Positions 5,416 to 8,355 of a stretch of DNA of 8,355 nt are shown here, piece after piece. This DNA comes from Candidatus Iainarchaeum sp. (GTDB taxonomy: Archaea > Iainarchaeota > Iainarchaeia > Iainarchaeales > JAAZKV01), in NCBI GenBank assembly GCA_026397035.1, contig JAPLVQ010000079.1, positions 1-8,355 of the forward strand, written 5' to 3'. The position numbers and the translations under genes were made by a program. The notes beneath the pieces are model-generated. The model worked only from the letters and a program-made list of their open reading frames with translations, had not been told where the DNA came from and made no database searches. The stretch's first letter is position 1. The number at the start of each line of letters is the position of its first letter.

Positions 5416-5637
5416 TCAAAAAACTGCTTTCAGCGCTTTTACAACTTCTTCGTGTCCTGCTCCTTCTTTTATTTTTACTTCTTTTCCTATTGGAAATAAA
5501 TGTAATACATTGCATTCTTTTCGCTTTACTTTTGGCCCGTCCACAAGGACTTTTCCTTTTTCGGTTTTTGATAGCACCACTACTGTGCTTCCAGCTTTGC
5601 GTCCTTTTGTTTTAATGCAAACGCTTCCTATTTCCAT
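5416..5637 (-). CDS. rpl14e: Large ribosomal subunit protein eL14 (L14e)
   Basis: This short protein of 73 residues matches archaeal eL14, a KOW-type SH3-barrel protein of the large subunit. The KOW core is MEIGSVCIKTKGRKAGSTVV followed by VLSKTEKGKVLVDGPKVKRK, then CNVLHLFPIGKEVKI. An upstream in-frame TTG at 5646 directly abuts the AGG motif and is unlikely to be used; the ATG at 5637 has AGGT eight nucleotides upstream. That motif lies inside the last codons of eL34, and only one nucleotide separates the eL34 stop from this ATG, so translation is probably coupled. eL14 is present in only some archaeal lineages. The match rests on the KOW pattern, size and position next to eL34. Confidence 0.9.
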   Translation of the reverse strand: MEIGSVCIKTKGRKAGSTVVVLSKTEKGKVLVDGPKVKRKECNVLHLFPIGKEVKIKEGAGHEEVVKALKAVF

Positions 5638-5638
5638 T

Positions 5639-5980
5639 TTATTCAACCTCTGCTCTTTTCATTACTTGTTTAACATATTTTCTGTGGCGTTCGTCAACTT
5701 CATCAATTTCTTTTATTCCTGCAAGCACTTTCCCCATTTCAATAAATACTTCTTCTCTTGCTTCTGCCGAAAGCACTCCCCCAAATGGAACACTTGGTCT
5801 TTTCTGGGTTTTACTTTTTGATCTCATCCCAGTTTTTGTTTCGTGTGGAACTCCAGCCAATACCTTTCCTGTCATTGCGCATTTTATTTTTTTGTGCTTT
5901 CCTTTAAAGTATTCTCTCTTTGATCCTGAAGGGGTTCTCTTTGTCTTGTATTGCATTCTTCTTTTTTCAGGAGAAACCAT
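5639..5980 (-). CDS. rpl34e: Large ribosomal subunit protein eL34 (L34e), zinc site apparently lost
   Basis: The 113-residue product matches archaeal eL34 through its basic N-terminus, KIKCAMTGKVLAGVPHE at residues 31-47, and MRSKSKTQKRPSVPFGGVLS at 52-71. Typical archaeal eL34 proteins have two CxxC-type cysteine pairs, one in the K-C-A-x-C-G motif and one after GGVL. Here only Cys34 remains: the first pair reads CAMT and the second position reads SAEA, so a zinc ribbon cannot form in the usual way. A C-terminal extension of about 30 charged residues follows, making the protein longer than the usual roughly 90. The start has GGTG upstream at good spacing. It is 27 nt after the DUF106 gene and one nucleotide before eL14. 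Confidence 0.92.
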   Translation of the reverse strand: MVSPEKRRMQYKTKRTPSGSKREYFKGKHKKIKCAMTGKVLAGVPHETKTGMRSKSKTQKRPSVPFGGVLSAEAREEVFIEMGKVLAGIKEIDEVDERHRKYVKQVMKRAEVE

Positions 5981-6007
5981 TTTTCACACCAAATAAATTT
6001 TAATTTA

Positions 6008-6652
6008 CTAAATATTTTCGTTTACTTTAACTTCATTTCCCTTAACTTCATTTCCCTTAACTTCATTTTTCCCTACTACTGATTCTTTCCCTTCAATTTT
6101 ATTTCCGTCAATTTCTTTCTCTTCTCTCATTTTTGCTTCTTCGCGTTTCTCATTTTCTTTTCTTTCTTTTTCAGCTTTCATTTCTTCAGGATGTCTTACT
6201 GTGTCATAAATTCTTTCAACTATCATCAAAATTGCCGTAAATATTAATGAATACGAAATGTATGCTTCATAATATCCTGGTGTTGTTGTGAGTGCTACTG
6301 GTACCCAGTTCACAAACTGAATTACCGGTATAGGGGATATTAACGCAACATTCTCAAACCAGCTTCTCAAGAAAAATAACAAAATTAAAAATACTGGAAG
6401 CGAAACCATGCTTACTTTCATATTTGGTATCATGAGTTCGTTTTGTTTCTTCAGCATTTGCATTTGTAATTCGTCAAGTTCTTTTTTTCTGGATTCACCG
6501 CCTTTAATTAATTCTTTCATTCTTTTTTGCATTTCTTTTGTTTCTCGTTGTATGTTTTTTACTTTTTTTCTGTCAACAAGTTTTCTCTGCAGTATTCTTG
6601 ATAGTGCAGAAACACCGAATGTAACCAATGCTATTATTTGTATCGGTTCCAA
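6008..6652 (-). CDS. DUF106 membrane protein, YidC/Oxa1/EMC3-like insertase
   Basis: The 214-residue protein has the plan of archaeal DUF106 members, relatives of YidC/Oxa1, EMC3 and TMCO1 that assist membrane-protein insertion. TM1 is about residues 4-20; a charged coiled-coil follows at about 25-75; TM2 is about 79-97 (VSLPVFLILLFFL); TM3 is about 127-147. The tail from residue 150 is almost entirely charged and ends in NEVK(G/V) repeats. The start is TTG: GGTG lies five nucleotides upstream, no ATG occurs until after the coiled-coil begins, and TM1 would otherwise be lost. It sits between secY and eL34, a common archaeal context apart from the missing adenylate kinase gene. A basic tail on such insertases can contact ribosomes, but this tail is mixed in charge. 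Function is inferred from family and topology. Confidence 0.88.
   Translation of the reverse strand: MEPIQIIALVTFGVSALSRILQRKLVDRKKVKNIQRETKEMQKRMKELIKGGESRKKELDELQMQMLKKQNELMIPNMKVSMVSLPVFLILLFFLRSWFENVALISPIPVIQFVNWVPVALTTTPGYYEAYISYSLIFTAILMIVERIYDTVRHPEEMKAEKERKENEKREEAKMREEKEIDGNKIEGKESVVGKNEVKGNEVKGNEVKVNENI
6025..6067. repeat. 15-bp tandem repeat inside the DUF106 C-terminal tail
   Basis: Two exact 15-bp copies (6031-6045 and 6046-6060; plus-strand unit CTTCATTTCCCTTAA) are flanked by partial copies on both sides. Read on the minus strand they encode successive K-G-N-E-V units near the C-terminus. The unit length preserves the frame, which suggests slippage expansion of a tail under weak constraint. 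Confidence 0.8.
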
Positions 6653-6703
6653 ACTGCCACCCTATTACCTGCTCACCAGTTAATTATTTCCTTAAAGGCA
6701 ACG

Positions 6704-6711
6704 TTTTAAAA
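6704..6711 (-). promoter_or_regulatory. Candidate TATA box before the DUF106-eL34-eL14 genes
   Basis: TTTTAAAA lies in the 233-nt spacer between secY and the DUF106 gene, about 55 nt before its TTG start. Initiation about 25 nt downstream would give a leader of roughly 30 nt that includes the GGTGG ribosome-binding motif. Just upstream (6712-6727) is a small GC-containing hairpin with one bulged base. Chance occurrence in AT-rich DNA cannot be excluded. Confidence 0.3.
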
Positions 6712-6885
6712 GGTTCCTAAGAGGACCAATAAAAACTACCCTTTACTCATCAATTCAATTTTTACTCCACTTAAATTCATATTCTATTCCAATTCAATTA
6801 CTCTTCTATTTCACTCAAATTCCTCTTTTATTACGTCTAAAACATCTTTGATTCTTCAGTCAAGACTCATTAATTCTTAATGCTT

Positions 6886-8271
6886 TTAAGCCAGATTCCC
6901 CACTATTTTTGAAAGGAATTCCTGTTGTGTCTTTGCTATTTCTTCATAGAAACGATAAATTATTCCTACTGTTAGTAATATTCCTGTTCCGCTAGTTACT
7001 CCAGCCAGAACAAAGTCTCCAAGTCCTGATAGTAATGCAACAAATATTGAGCCAAGGATTGTTATCGGGGGGATGTATCTTTCAAGTACTTTTTCTATTA
7101 CTCTCTTGTCTCTTCTAAATCCTGGTATTTGCATTCCCGCTCTTTCTAGTTGTCCGGCTACCGCTTGTGTGCTTTGGTTACCCATTTGTACCCAGAACCA
7201 GCCAAACACAATACAAGCTATTATCAATAATACTAGGAAAATCACTGCCTGAGCTATTGAAATTAATGTTGATTGGGTTAGTCCTTGTAAAATTAGTCCA
7301 TGAAAGAGACTTAATCCGCCAATATTTGGTATTTGCACTGCCCAGGATAAGCCATCCATTAATTGCCCTAGTATTGGAACTTTTGCAACAAATAGCGCCC
7401 ATAACCGAACATTCATAAAAAGCGCCATTGCAAGTATTACCGGCATGTTGCTTACATAAAGGAATTTTACAGGATATCTTCCGCCTGTCCCGCGGTGTCC
7501 CATTGTTATTGGAATGTTTACATGCATTCCTTCAGCGAATACTACAACAAGGAAGATTGCAATTACCCCGACCACTGGAAGTAATAACGTCGGATCTCCA
7601 GTAGTAAACGTTCTCCAAAGCATTCCTCCTGTCGCAAGTGCTGGATTTGTTATACTATCTATTGGAGGCAAGAATACACTCCAAAAGAGTGCGCCTGTCA
7701 CTCCTGCTGCAATAAATAAACTTACTCCTGAACCTATTCCATATTTTGAGACTATTTCATCTAAGTATAATAATATTAGCGAACCGATTGCTATTTGAAG
7801 TGTCAATAATATTGTCCAGCCAAAGCTCGGAATTCCTAAAAAGCCGTTCATTGGGGCAAGTAATCCGCTTGCGACGTAAATAAATCCTTCCACAAAGCAG
7901 AGAATTATTGCAAGTAACTTTTGTAATTGCTGGAATTTTGCTCTTCCTTCTTGGCTCCCTAAATCAAGTTTGATTAGTTTTGCTCCCGAAAATAATTGCA
8001 AAAAGATTGACGCCATTACAATCGGCCCGATTCCGGCTGTGATTAATGTTCCCATTTCACTTGCAAGCAGTGTTTGCGCAAACATTATTTGCTGCACGCT
8101 TTGCGACATTGTGTCAAGCCCAAGCAGTCTTATGTTCGCCAGTACAAAGAAAATTAAAAGCGCTATCAGCGTCCAAAGTAATTTATTTTTAAAAGTCACT
8201 TCTTTTTCGGGTTTCTTTATTTCAGGCAGGAACTGTGATATTCCAACTAGTGCATCAATTATTCCCGCCAA
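6886..8271 (-). CDS. secY: Preprotein translocase subunit SecY (Sec61 alpha)
   Basis: SecY forms the protein-conducting channel for secretion and membrane insertion, acting with SecE and Sec61beta. The archaeal-type protein has about ten hydrophobic segments. Landmarks, numbered from a GTG start at 8280 (464 residues), are the plug-bearing TM2 region TAGIGPIVMASIFLQLFSGA at 81-100, LYLDEIVSKYGIGSGVSLFI at 171-190, the cytoplasmic loop GQLERAGMQIPGFR at 376-389, and GTGILLTVGIIYRFYEEI in TM10. I prefer the TTG at 8271 (461 residues), because GGTG lies six nucleotides before it, whereas nothing suitable precedes the GTG; the same GGTGG-to-TTG arrangement occurs at the DUF106 gene. uL15, the usual upstream gene, does not reach into the 75 nt available. 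The following spacer of 233 nt lacks the often adjacent adk gene. Confidence 0.97.
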   Translation of the reverse strand: MAGIIDALVGISQFLPEIKKPEKEVTFKNKLLWTLIALLIFFVLANIRLLGLDTMSQSVQQIMFAQTLLASEMGTLITAGIGPIVMASIFLQLFSGAKLIKLDLGSQEGRAKFQQLQKLLAIILCFVEGFIYVASGLLAPMNGFLGIPSFGWTILLTLQIAIGSLILLYLDEIVSKYGIGSGVSLFIAAGVTGALFWSVFLPPIDSITNPALATGGMLWRTFTTGDPTLLLPVVGVIAIFLVVVFAEGMHVNIPITMGHRGTGGRYPVKFLYVSNMPVILAMALFMNVRLWALFVAKVPILGQLMDGLSWAVQIPNIGGLSLFHGLILQGLTQSTLISIAQAVIFLVLLIIACIVFGWFWVQMGNQSTQAVAGQLERAGMQIPGFRRDKRVIEKVLERYIPPITILGSIFVALLSGLGDFVLAGVTSGTGILLTVGIIYRFYEEIAKTQQEFLSKIVGNLA

Positions 8272-8333
8272 AAAACCCACCGTGCTTTCATTAATCTTTT
8301 CATTAAATTATTTATCGCTAAAAAATCAACCCA

Positions 8334-8344
8334 TTTTTTAAAAA
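8334..8344 (-). promoter_or_regulatory. Candidate TATA box upstream of secY
   Basis: The minus strand reads TTTTTAAAAAA here, about 65 nt before the proposed secY start, which would allow a leader of roughly 40 nt. A second AT-rich element at 8301-8317 is an alternative. The window ends 11 nt further on, so whether secY is instead read through from an upstream ribosomal protein operon cannot be judged. Confidence 0.25.
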
Positions 8345-8355
8345 TATCAATTCAA

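Noticed and set aside
6653..6885. Small protein gene in the secY-DUF106 spacer
   Set aside because: Only frames of about 15 codons or fewer with an ATG are present, none with a good ribosome-binding motif, and I recognise no product.
7178..7402. A 74-codon minus-strand frame inside secY
   Set aside because: It is an alternate frame within a highly conserved SecY region.
216..8271. An unusual defence, mobile or biosynthetic system hidden in the cluster
   Set aside because: Every substantial open frame on the coding strand is a conserved translation, transcription or secretion gene; no transposase, integrase, nuclease or attachment site is visible.

Overview
All recognisable genes in this window lie on the minus strand, so the region reads from right to left. 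The gene set is archaeal: SecY of the archaeal/eukaryotic type, a DUF106 (YidC/EMC3-like) protein, ribosomal proteins eL34, eL14, uS13, uS4, uS11, eL18, uL13, uS9 and uS2, and RNA polymerase subunits D (Rpo3) and N (Rpo10). eL14, eL18, eL34 and RpoN have no bacterial counterparts. A tRNA-Leu with an intron after position 37 fits the same domain. The DNA is AT-rich, spacers are short, many proteins have lysine/glutamate-rich tails, and several genes that often sit in this cluster are missing. I infer a streamlined archaeon, possibly of the DPANN type, but the sequence does not prove the lineage.

Layout in transcription order: secY (8271-6886); a 233-nt spacer where adk often sits; DUF106 protein (6652-6008); eL34 (5980-5639); eL14 (5637-5416); uS13 (5354-4848); uS4 (4803-4192); uS11 (4178-3789); a 149-nt spacer with a 15-bp tandem repeat; rpoD (3639-2893); a hairpin/oligo-T terminator; intron-containing tRNA-Leu(UAA) (2770-2601); eL18 (2520-2161); uL13 (2149-1727); uS9 (1707-1276); rpoN (1236-1042); uS2 (959-216); an oligo-T stop signal. 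Beyond that, two GC-rich hairpins at 2-128 look like a structured RNA continuing past the left edge. No spacer exceeds 300 nt.

The genes form two classic archaeal modules. SecY and the YidC-like DUF106 protein insert membrane proteins. The uS13-uS4-uS11-rpoD block and the tRNA-Leu-eL18-uL13-uS9-rpoN-uS2 block supply ribosome and RNA polymerase parts; tRNA-Leu ahead of eL18-uL13-uS9 is the arrangement known from the halobacterial S9 operon. Most starts have a GGTG/GTGA-type Shine-Dalgarno motif 5-8 nt upstream, which lets me move several starts inward and supports TTG starts for secY and DUF106.

I see no new defence, mobile or metabolic system. The parts most worth a second look are the unassigned structured RNA at the left edge, the repeat/micro-ORF leader of rpoD, the apparent loss of the eL34 zinc site, and the missing neighbour genes (adk, cbf5, cmk, rpoK, eno).
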